From Punctularia strigosozonata HHB-11173 SS5 (lineage: Eukaryota; Basidiomycota; Agaricomycetes; Corticiales; Punctulariaceae), in the NCBI RefSeq assembly GCF_000264995.1, contig NW_006767439.1, positions 250,236 to 276,976 of the forward strand: a stretch of DNA of 26,741 nucleotides. The letters run 5' to 3'. How positions within the stretch are numbered: position 1 is the first letter of the stretch; every line of letters begins with the position of its first letter. A program made the position numbers and the translations under genes. Below the pieces are notes generated by a model. It saw nothing but the letters and a program-made list of their open reading frames with translations. It did no database searches and was not told the origin of the DNA. Positions 18,791-26,741 of the stretch are shown one piece after another.

Positions 18791-20399
18791 ATGTCGCCAT
18801 CGACGCTGCTCTCCGCGGTTCTGGTCACCTCTGCGGCCCTTACGGTTCGCGCACAGACATATAGCGCGACCTATTTGCCGTCGAACGCACCGGCGCAGTC
18901 TGAGCAAGGGCAGTCGGGAACTAACCAATGCAGTTCCACGTCCAGTCAGACATCCAACTGTCAGAATGTGTTCAGTGAGTGCGATGAGTTTCCTGCTCGC
19001 TATAATATGCTGATATGGTACAGTGAACGCTGTCGACGATTTCTGCCTGTTCGCACCTCCTGAGCCCGGTGCAAACGCTACCATTGGAGATACCGAGGTA
19101 AGATCGCACGACGACGTCTCATTGCGCGCTGTTTGTGACGTCTCCGCAGCGGATAGAAGTTTCGTGGTGCATCAAGGTGTGTGCCGTTGTGTGCATGGTT
19201 CAAATCAATTGTAACGGATTCTCTCGTTTAGGATGGCCATGGAACCCGTCTCATCCCAGATGGTGCTATCACAGGCGCACATTTTGTGCAGACGCCGGAC
19301 TACGTTCAGGTCACTGGTATGAAATTTCCGGAGATCCTGGGTATCTTCTGCTTGATATGTTGATCCGCAGGTATGGGTGATTTGACGAAGCTCAAGATTC
19401 CCTCTGGCGATAGCGGAGGGGAACTTGATCCTCACGGCGCTGATGGAAACGGTTAGTCCATCACATGGTTCAGTAAAGACTGAATGTCGAAATCTGGAGT
19501 ATAGGCAACCCGATCGGCGGCCTCGTTTTCTCGAGTGCATTTGGACAACTGGCGCAAATGCACGAATGGACGGTGAGGCGTTCCCGTGTGCATATACGCG
19601 CGAAACTGATGTTTGCTTCATCAAGAACTTCATGTCGGACACCCTCTTCTGCTTCAGAGCTTGCAAAGACGGTTTGTTTGATCCATATCGACGTAGCGTG
19701 GCTTGATTCAGCATCTCTGCAGGTCCTATGGCGCCCGCGTTGTGCAACCACATCTACGACGTGTTGGGTTGCTTCTGGAACATGCCGGCGGACTACGACG
19801 CAGGTGTTTTCGAGCACTGCCAAGGAGACTCCGGCGAGGTAAATTTCGATCTCGTCAAATTTATCTACACTCAGCTGAACACGGTCTCATAGCCGATGGG
19901 CGTGTACGGGACGTCTACGTTCTTCCAAGGCGAGCCCGTAACGCCGTCCGCCCACGCGGCGCCGTCCTCGTCGCTGTGCACAACCCTGTCGACCATCGGC
20001 AACGGATTCGCTATCTCGGGAACCAGCGTGATTTCCTCCGCTGCCTCGTCAGGTACCGCGTCCGGTGGGTCTTCTTCCTCCGCCTCGTCGACCGCACCTC
20101 CCTCGTCGTCGTCGTCGTCATCCGCTTCTGCGTCCGCCACCTCTACGACGACAGGATCCTCTTCGTCTTCCGGTTCCAGCGAGCCCGACTCGTCTGTACG
20201 GTCGACGCTGACCTCGTCCACAGCCTCTGGCTCCGGGTCCGCTTCGGGCGCGACGCTCACTACCCCGCCCTCGGGCAGCGGGACCGCTAGCCCCAGCCAG
20301 ACGGCGAGCGCTGCTATCGCCGTCCTGCCCATGCAGTTGGGCTTGTACTTGGTACCCATTTTCGTTGCCGTCGCCACGGCCGGCTTAGTGATGTTGTAG
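18791..20399 (+). CDS. Secreted, GPI-anchored glycoprotein (mushroom 'macrofage activating glycoprotein'-like)
   Basis: A cell-surface protein of 395 aa. Exons: 18791-18974, 19024-19097, 19150-19176 (27 nt), 19232-19316, 19371-19451, 19505-19572, 19626-19671, 19723-19838 and 19893-20399. A signal peptide (MSPSTLLSAVLVTSAALTVRA, cleavage before Q) opens the protein. The Cys-containing globular part has DDFCLFAPPEPGANATIG, GTRLIPDGAITGAHFVQTPD, DPHGADGNGNPIGGLVFSS, CNHIYDVLGCFWNMPADY and MGVYGTSTFFQGEP. I associate this pattern with basidiomycete proteins annotated under the name given. About 110 Ser/Thr/Ala-rich residues follow, suiting O-glycosylation. A C-terminal hydrophobic stretch (LGLYLVPIFVAVATAGLVML) is consistent with a GPI signal. 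Enzymatic function is unknown. Nine exons for 1.2 kb of coding sequence is typical for the group. Confidence 0.85.
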
Positions 20400-20754
20400 T
20401 TGTGTGAGCAACGGACGCTAGTATCGGACTGTACATGGACATTCCTGCTTCCACACGATGTACATCGCTGTGTCTACCACATGCCTAGTGTAATGTTTCG
20501 ACTTTGTGAACAGGTCTAATCATTAATGTGCGCGCTGTTGACATCTTCAGCTTGACTCCGCAGGAAGCCGGATCATGTTTAAGGAAGGTTTGCGTGTTAT
20601 GCGGACCAATGGCACGTAAAGACGACGTTTCTTCTGCAGGAACTTCCTGCCGTGGCATGCCCTTGGTGGAGGGATAACGGTGGAGAGAAATGGGCTGCGT
20701 ACACCTCGAGACAACAGACACCGGTAGCCCGGGAATCATACGCTGAAGCAGGAT
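20400..20754. other. Convergent 3' intergenic region
   Basis: This 355-bp gap lies between the stop of the GPI glycoprotein (+) and the stop of the complex I subunit (-). It probably holds both 3' untranslated regions. No gene or repeat is seen; an 84-codon minus-strand frame (20485-20739) has no features. Confidence 0.5.
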
Positions 20755-21287
20755 CTAGCTATCCTTCCCGTCTTCGCCTTTCCCTCTCTGTATCAACCCA
20801 ACTCCGGTGATAGCGCCCGCGGCGAGGACGTCGGCGGTCTTGCGGCCTTCCACACGCTCCTTCTCTGCTCTACGCTCGAACTCGTTGCGAACCTGCTGTG
20901 CGCGAGCAATCTGCCGTAGCACATCGTTGTGAGTGCCTTTGGGCGCAGGAGGATGCAGTGATTCAATTTACCTCCTTCTTATGATGCAGGCATTCAATGT
21001 AGTCCTCCTTCTGGGGGACGCACTGTTGAGGGTGGTCGGTTTGGGAGTAGCACTATGTCGGTGACGGAAGGTTGTCAGCATGATCTGAGGTGATATAGAG
21101 CAGCATACCTTCTGGAACTCCTGCCAGTATGCGAAGCAGCGAGGCACGCCTAAAAGTGAACGTCATGAGCGGACTAAACCACGAGGGCTGGGGTTAACTA
21201 AGCACCTCCATTGAACCCAAATCCTGACTAGAAAGCAATAATTTCAGTAGCTGACGACCAGAGAGCAGCCGTAAGACGCACGGCCAT
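20755..21287 (-). CDS. NADH:ubiquinone oxidoreductase (complex I) NDUFS5-type subunit
   Basis: An accessory subunit of mitochondrial complex I on the intermembrane-space side (15 kDa, NDUFS5/PF10200 type). Exons: 21287-21282 (6 nt: ATGGCC), 21227-21206, 21149-21109, 21052-20972 and 20910-20755; 101 aa. The start MA-SGFGFNGG matches the family and is reached only through the tiny first exon, because a TAG acceptor directly precedes the second. A twin Cx9C fold is present: C14/C24 (CFAYWQEFQKC) and C34/C44 (CVPQKEDYIEC). Such proteins are imported and oxidised by the Mia40 relay. The C-terminal helix (EIARAQQVRNEFERRAEKER) and AGAITGVGLIQRG follow. A CCAAT box in the upstream region would suit HAP-type control. 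No defect was seen. Confidence 0.92.
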
Positions 21288-21422
21288 AGCTATAAACCAC
21301 CCGAGCGCGATGAAGACAAGCCGGAGGTCGTGGTGAAGCTTGCAGCCTCGGGCTCGCGGCGGCAACTGCCGGAGACAGCGAACGTGGAAACCAATATCCC
21401 AAACAGGCATCACGTCGTCGGG

Positions 21423-21427
21423 CCAAT
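21423..21427. promoter_or_regulatory. CCAAT box upstream of the complex I subunit
   Basis: GGCCAATCGC lies about 136 bp upstream of the NDUFS5-type start codon and about 90 bp upstream of the possible start of the divergent gene. HAP/CBF complexes bind CCAAT and control many fungal respiratory genes, so the place fits. A five-base match alone is weak. Confidence 0.3.
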
Positions 21428-21515
21428 CGCGAATGCCGGTACCGTGCGCAATCTCCCAAGCGCATGTCTTCTGGCGTCGCTCCAAACTCTCCTCGGCGAT
21501 GCTCTGCCCACCGTC

Positions 21516-22504
21516 ATGGCCCTCGGATCCGGCCAGCAGTCGTCCTCGACGTCCTCCGGCCATGGGCCCACCCCCACCCCCGCCTCGCCGGTGTCCAGCG
21601 TCGACGCCAGCCCAACGAAGATGCCTGGCAACATGTCCGAGTTCACACCCGTCCAATCTCCCGTACGTGCACGGGTTCCGTTATCGTCGACGGCGGACTG
21701 AACGTGCTCGTGTGATCGACCGATATGAGTAGCCTTTAATCCTCGCGTTTCTTGCTATAGGCGTCTTTTTCCTCGGTCAGGCATTCCTGCTTTCCGAGCA
21801 GTGTTAGAAGGTCTCACAAGCACATCCAGGGAGCTTGATGTTGTTCGGACTACGGCGCATGCGCATGGACCGTCTCAGGGTCGCTCGCAACAGAGCTGGT
21901 CTGGCTACCCTGGACCTCGGCGATAAAACGCCATTGGAGAGGCCTATCATATGGGATCGGTGGACCGCACGTTTGAGTGCAGAACCCAGTACACCATGGC
22001 ATAGCTTGATGGTGAGACATATCATTCGCTCTTTGACACGCCTGGCCAACATCTGATCTGGCGGCTATACAGCCTCTTGCAGCTGCTGTGAAACCCCCAA
22101 GGAACAAGGCTAAACCGTCGGTTACCCCGACCGTTTCGCGCACGAGAACTCCACGTTTCCGACATCTTCTGCGTCGTAACGTACGCGATACCTTTCGCCT
22201 TCATTGGGCCAGATCAACTGGACAGCCTATACCACCGTTTCTCTCCGCACCTGTAATCCCTTTGACAGGCATGACGACCTCCGAGCGCGCTCCGAACCGC
22301 AACAAGGTGGACATCTTCACGAATGTATCAGCCAAAGAAACGGACGATACACGCATTCGCATCGCATTCGCCATCCTGATGCCTTGCCAACATCGTACAC
22401 GCAGTGACGACAATTCTGCCGTCGGCGAATATAGCATCGGAGTTACCGACCTCCCTTGCGGTGTCAACGAAGCTGAAAAGCTCCACGAATTGGATCCAGC
22501 ATGA
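21516..22504 (+). pseudogene. Doubtful or decaying protein-coding gene, unrecognised
   Basis: Two coding-like blocks lie on the plus strand. Block one (21516-21662) starts ATGGCC and encodes a Ser/Thr/Pro-rich stretch (ending MSEFTPVQSP) with strong C/G third positions and a good donor GTACGT; an acceptor TATAG follows at 21760. Block two (about 22080-22504) encodes RRNVRDTFRLHWARSTGQPI, IPLTGMTTSERA, TRIRIAFAILMPC and GEYSIGVTDLPC, which look like a conserved domain I cannot name. Between them (21761-22079) the best frame (Ser/Gln/Gly-rich, near 21830-21930) has a TAA and later a TAG. Only unusual splice choices, such as a 65-nt intron opening inside CAGGGTCGC, keep it open. It could be a real gene with introns I misplaced, or a gene losing function. 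Confidence 0.3.
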
Positions 22505-22735
22505 CCTTCCTCACGACCATGACTATTAAAGTCCTGTATTACTAGCGTGTACTATCTGGGGTAATGGATGCATTCATGGGTATCGGAACCTCTTTTTCCC
22601 TGCAGAATGTTTTGGGAACCTCTGCAATGGCTGTCAACTGATTATTCCACGGAGTCCCTGACATCGAAGGGACGACCTCAAAATGTTTTCCATGAGTCAA
22701 AGCTAGAACGCCTCATGCACCGGTCACCGCGCCGT

Positions 22736-23856
22736 TCATTGACCTGCCATGCCCGTAATGCCAACTTGGTCACGGATCTGCGTAACGTACCGGTCAGCAG
22801 GAAGAAAAGGCAATCGAGGCGCCATTCGACGGACCTTGGCAATCTCATGAGGACTGAGATATCCTTTGTTGGACGACAAAAAGTTCTCGAACGCCTCCGA
22901 GACATCCTCTTCTTTCGGAAACTCCGCTCTGAGGATCAACGAAATCAGCAAACTCAACGACATCGCACGACTGATAGTAATCCCACCTCAGGAACGCATA
23001 CAGCCGCTCCCAAAACGCAGGATCGGATATCTTTGCATGATACTGCGAATGGGGCGGTCCCCCGGTCTCAGACGCGGTCGGGATCTGGGATGTATCGAAC
23101 GTGAGGGCAATGTCCACCGATTTCTCCTCGCCGGGTGAGCCAGACGGCGAGGGCGTCAGCACGACGGACGGGATGCGCTGGTGGCCCCGTTTTCCTGGCG
23201 CGCTCGGTTTCGCGTCCGTCGACATATCGGTCTTGGTGATGAGTGGCGGCGGGGCAGGTGTGGCGGTCTCCTTCGATGGGTCCCAATCGGCGCCGGGCTT
23301 GACCATGAGTGTGATCGTGTCGCCGTCCTTAACAGAGTATTCCTGGAGGAGCTTTCCGTCCGCGAGAGCTTTGCCTTTGAGCAACAGTCTTTGGGCGTCG
23401 GCGGGTGGTCCGCGCGGTTGTTGCGCGAGCTGGGATTTGACAGACGAGATGGCGTCGGCGGGCGAGACGGTTAACGTGAAGGTCGCTGGCGGCTTCACGG
23501 ATTTTATGGTCACACTAATCGTCGCTAAAGGAAGCTGCGGTCAGGGAAAGCTGTAGAAATTCGGTACGCGTGATAAGACGTGCTCACAAGAAGTCGAGGC
23601 TGTAGACTGGGTCTTGCGCTCAGGCGGCGCCGGGACCTCAACCTGGCAGTATTTCAACGTTAGAACTCCGGACACGACGAAGCGGCGCCGATCGCGCACG
23701 GCGGGTGGAGACTGTGGACGTACGTACAGGCACGGTCGGGACCTTCTTCAGCCAGTTCGACGGCGGTTGTTGGTAATCGTCCGGGTAGTTGACGGGGATC
23801 GTCGACAGGTTCGACGCAAACGTCTTGATGAACGCGAGTTCTGCCTGATCTGACAT
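22736..23856 (-). CDS. MDY2: Get5/Mdy2-like ubiquitin-fold protein
   Basis: The probable Get4/Get5 component that helps pass tail-anchored membrane proteins to the GET pathway in the cytosol. Exons: 23856-23728, 23642-23588, 23524-22987, 22928-22835 and 22777-22736; 285 aa. The N-terminal segment (MSDQAELAFIKTFASNLSTI and WLKKVPTVPVEVP) fits the Get4-binding part. A ubiquitin-like domain spans about 62-139 (FTLTVSPADAISSVKSQLA, DAQRLLLKGKALADGKLL, VKDGDTITLMVKPG). It lacks the terminal Gly-Gly of processed ubiquitin. A Ser/Pro linker leads to the C-terminal helical segment FWERLYAFLRAEFPKEED and YLSPHEIAKIRDQVGITGM, probably for dimerisation. The last intron (22778-22834, donor GTCCGT) is chosen because it restores EIAK-IRDQVGI. 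Other Ubl-domain proteins cannot be fully excluded. Confidence 0.82.
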
Positions 23857-24625
23857 GTTCGCGGTGGTATGTCGTGTTTCTGTTCACTGGGAGGCTGTGG
23901 GTCTGACGAAGGAGGAGGCTGTGCAATACGTAGGGCTGATCATGACATCAAGTTTCAGGGATCATTGAACAGTCTATCAGGAAGTATCGGAGCCCTCATG
24001 CGTACCGAATTGTGCTGCTGTATACCTTAGAACAGGCGAGTTCCTTGCTCAGAATCCATCGTTGGCTATGTAGATGCCCACGATACACGTAGTACATCAC
24101 GGCTGATAAGGGGACGGCGCACGTATTCCAAGCAACGATGTCTCACGTATCTCAAACAGAAAATACAGTCGTACTACACCCGCAGCTACCACCGTGATAA
24201 ACGCTGCATCGCAGCACCCCGAAGCTCGCCGCATCCTATCATCCATGTGATCGCGTCCGGTGGAGGGCGTCGACTTGTGGCGCATCGTGCAGGCGCGACC
24301 ATATTGGCCTGTATGGGCACAACGATTGAAGAGGCGTTGCGGAGGACTTTGAAGAAGGACCCTGTGTATGGCATGTCCTATCTTCATCAGCAACTGGAGT
24401 GCGTGTGAGACCGCGCAAGAAGCAGGTGCGAGCGTCCAGTCATAGGCCCATATAGCTTCCCGTGGCACCTCGAGGGGAAGCTTCTAGGGGTCATGCCAGT
24501 GTAAAGGACGACCATGGAACAGCGTGCGAGCTCTTGACGTTGCCCAGGGTCTTCGGCAGATCGCCGGATCGCCGCGTCCTAGAGCCATCCAACCACGGCC
24601 TGGGAGGCGATCTACGAGTTCCGAC
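23857..24625. other. Gap between Get5-like gene and unrecognised gene
   Basis: 769 bp with no convincing gene. It must include the Get5-like promoter and the 3' end of the next minus-strand gene. A plus-strand frame ending at 24406 (with MGTTIEEALRRTLKKDPVYG near its end) reads more protein-like than its surroundings but has no recognised partner exon. A 123-codon minus-strand frame overlaps it (24468-24097). Confidence 0.4.
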
Positions 24626-25859
24626 CTAAGGCGCCACCCAGCTCCGCCATTCACCGCGACTCATGACGCTAGACGCCCAACGAACGACCTTCCTGACGTT
24701 GCGCGCAGGGCCCACGGACGACCGCACTGGCCCGCCTTCCCTGACTCGCCCATCCATGCATGACCACGCCGGCTGCGCGAAATCAAGACCAGACGGCAAT
24801 ACACGTCTTGTGTTCCTCCGAACTCGTGAACGACGAGCCGCGTAAGCAGCAAGCTCTTCTCTCCGCGCTCGCTTCTCGCTGTCGCGCGTTTTGCGCTTGT
24901 GGGACTTCCTAGCTGTCTTACGCTCGTCGGCGTGAGCCTTGGCCTGTGCGGCGAGCTCTTCTTGGCACCTCTCATACTCCTCATGCTGTCTCTCGAGCTC
25001 CTATGGAGGACCATGAGATACAGGCGAAAATACGCATGGAGAGTAGAGCGCGTACCACACGAGCTGCGAGGGATGCTTCCTGGTCAGGATCCGCGCCCGG
25101 CAGGCCGTAACCTTTTGGGCGCTCCGACGCGGACAAACCGAACCATAGCGAATTCAACTCGCGCGGAGGCGACACCCTCTGATAGTTGTAAATGTAATCC
25201 TGCCACTCATCACCAGGCGAAGAGGGAAAAGGCGTTTCTGACGGCCTCGGTCCCTCATGCACCTGCCGACGCGACTGCGGAATGGTAATATCCTCCATCG
25301 ACCTATCTTCTGCGAGTGGCTTTGGGCGCGTATAGCTCGCGAACACATTGATCGTGATGGAGGTTGGCGTGGAGAAGGAAGTAGAGGACGGAGGTAAGAA
25401 GGTATTGGTAGAAATGGGAAAGAAGGAATCGAAAGAGGTCGAACCAGCTGTCGGATAAGAAGTGGTCGTACTCGTAAACGCCGCGAACCCGTCGTTTCCC
25501 GACTCGGGAGCGTGAGTATCCATCTCGACGTCATTGATATTCGGCTCTCCTGAGCCACCCGATGCTGTTAGGGGAGCGGCAGATTCGGAGAAGAGCATCT
25601 CTTCCACCATCTCTTCGTCAAGGATCTCTTCAACGCGAGGACGAAGATCGGCCTGACCAAAGCTCGCCCACGCATCAGTGTAAGGTGGTTCAAGACCGAA
25701 GTAGTTCGATGGTCCACCCATGGACTGGAATGAAAAGGCCGACGCGAATCCCTGCGGCCCAGCCGAGTGATCAGCGTCCATGACCGCGGGTTCGGGTGCT
25801 TCGTGCATATCTGGTACAGCGTCCATATCGACATTTTCGAGAAGTGTCGGTAGGTTCAT
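24626..25859 (-). CDS. Unrecognised protein with acidic N-terminal and basic C-terminal regions
   Basis: I do not recognise the family. Exon 1 is 25859-25056 and exon 2 is 25000-24626; the 55-nt intron has a GTACGC donor and CATAG acceptor; 392 aa. The start at 25859 (MNLPTLLENVDMDAVPD) is preferred; an in-frame ATG at 25910 would add 17 residues. The first 130 residues are acidic (VEEILDEEMVEEMLF), then Ser/Thr-rich, then a possible conserved core with DEWQDYIYNYQRVSPPREL and SLWFGLSASERPKGYGLPGA. After the junction comes a charged helix (ELERQHEEYERCQEELAAQA) turning strongly basic (ARKSHKRKTRDSEKRARREE, RRSRVRRNTRRV), suggestive of nuclear targeting or nucleic-acid contact. The helix lacks the leucine spacing of a bZIP. 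Confidence 0.65.
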
Positions 25860-26741
25860 TGTGATCTCGAAGCCTAGGACCCGACGTTGCCTGAGCCACA
25901 CCGCGGCCATCAGTATCTAATAATGGCAATGGTTTGCCAACGCGAGGGCTCACAATTTATGCAATTCGTGGTCTTGCTTGGTAAGTGGCCGCCTACTTAT
26001 GGGTAATCGGGGGCGAAGCCAACGGGGTTTATTCTTCTGTAGATGAACGTCGATCCATGAATGCATTCACCCAAGCGTGCAACTCACCCTGAGCATAAAT
26101 CGACGCGTCAGGCTGCTTGAGTGATCACTACGGCGATATCGCTCGATAGTGGTGGGAGTGATTTGAAAGGATTGAGAGCTGTCGAAAGGTTGGTGAACGC
26201 TCTTGTAGGCCACTCGGGGCGATGCTCCGAGGTATTGTTCTGTGCTTTGTTGGAGTGGCACATGCTAGCCGCGAGGTCGCCAGTGCCGAAAGGGCGAATA
26301 AGAGTATTGTCCAGTGAGACAAGACCATGCACACGACGACATTTCGAAACAGCAGTTGCTATGCTGAGAGTCAAGCAAGGCATACGTTCCGATACGCATA
26401 GAGATGCACAGCAGACGAACAGCGTCGAAGAACGTGTAGGGGAAATATTCACACGCCACGGTTGCTACTGCCTTTGCGCTGACGCTGATATTGATTCGCC
26501 TATTCTTTCGTGCTGGCTTTCACCTTGTTCCTGATCACGATTAACGTCGTTTATCAGGGTGTATGAGCAACGAGTTTGCCAAATAGTGCTGACACCTTTG
26601 CCAGTGACAACATGTGCTCATAGCTCCATCCGTGTCGAATGTGTGTGATCGACAGCCCAGGACTTGGTCATCGGGGGATAATCTTGTTCACGTCCTCTTC
26701 GATTCATGAATTTCATGATAAAGCGGGTTTGTTCATCCCGG
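25860..26741. other. Right-hand end of window, no recognisable gene
   Basis: 882 bp. The first part is the upstream region of the minus-strand gene. A 137-codon plus-strand frame (26121-26534) and an overlapping 114-codon minus-strand frame (26452-26108) both lack motifs, splice continuity and family patterns. No repeat or RNA gene was seen. Confidence 0.45.

Noticed and set aside
19703-20377. Long frames on both strands, including an Asp/Glu-rich minus-strand frame
   Set aside because: Shadows of the Ser-rich last exons of the GPI glycoprotein; runs of TCG/TCC give artificial Arg- or Asp/Glu-rich products.
24097-24468. 123-codon minus-strand frame with one hydrophobic stretch
   Set aside because: The hydrophobic segment is short and the rest is Arg/His/Cys-rich without pattern; it overlaps a more coding-like frame on the other strand.
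26121-26534. 137-codon plus-strand frame near the right end
   Set aside because: No family pattern, no good start context, and an equally long antisense frame; not supported as a gene.
1-26741. CRISPR array, bacterial operons, tRNA or rRNA genes
   Set aside because: No regularly spaced direct repeats, no tRNA-like T-loop and acceptor pairing found by eye, and spliced genes with short introns mark the DNA as fungal nuclear.

Overview
The window looks like a gene-dense stretch of a basidiomycete chromosome, most likely an Agaricomycete (mushroom or polypore relative). Nearly every gene is broken by many introns of about 44-107 nt, mostly 50-60, with GT..AG ends and CTGAC/CTCAC-like branch sites. 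Intergenic gaps are short. Two families are characteristic of this group: a DUF6533-type seven-helix membrane protein and a GPI-anchored secreted glycoprotein. Single-frame open reading frames therefore mislead, and the gene models below were rebuilt by splicing by eye. In each model given as spliced, the exon phases add up to an open frame.

Layout. (1) 1-619: the 3' end of an LTR retrotransposon (internal tail, polypurine tract, 3' LTR). It abuts, and probably interrupts, a single-pass membrane protein gene whose 3' part remains at 620-1202. (2) 1371-3209 (-): TFIIE alpha subunit. (3) 3668-5660 (-): cytochrome P450. (4) 6591-8011 (+): seven-helix membrane protein, divergent from the P450. 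(5) 8193-10129 (+): old-yellow-enzyme-type flavin oxidoreductase. (6) 10552-11733 (+): aldo-keto reductase. (7) 11886-14500 (-): SH3-PX-BAR sorting nexin. (8) 15012-18103 (-): large disordered protein with an RRM-like domain and a C-terminal SUMO-interaction-like motif. (9) 18791-20399 (+): secreted, probably GPI-anchored glycoprotein. (10) 20755-21287 (-): complex I twin-Cx9C subunit (NDUFS5 type). (11) about 21516-22504 (+): doubtful or decaying gene. (12) 22736-23856 (-): Get5/Mdy2-like ubiquitin-fold protein. (13) 24626-25859 (-): unrecognised acidic/basic protein. The last ~880 bases hold nothing I can identify.

How the parts relate. Housekeeping genes (TFIIE alpha, the sorting nexin, the complex I subunit, Get5) flank an accessory block of four genes at 3668-11733: P450, membrane protein, ene-reductase-type flavoprotein and aldo-keto reductase. 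Three oxidoreductases with complementary chemistry lie side by side with a possible membrane sensor, so the block could be a small oxidative or detoxification module. This is inference only. Gene-structure curiosities include a 14-nt internal exon, a 6-nt first coding exon, a probable GC-AG intron, and an intron that decides whether the RRM-like protein ends in its acidic motif.
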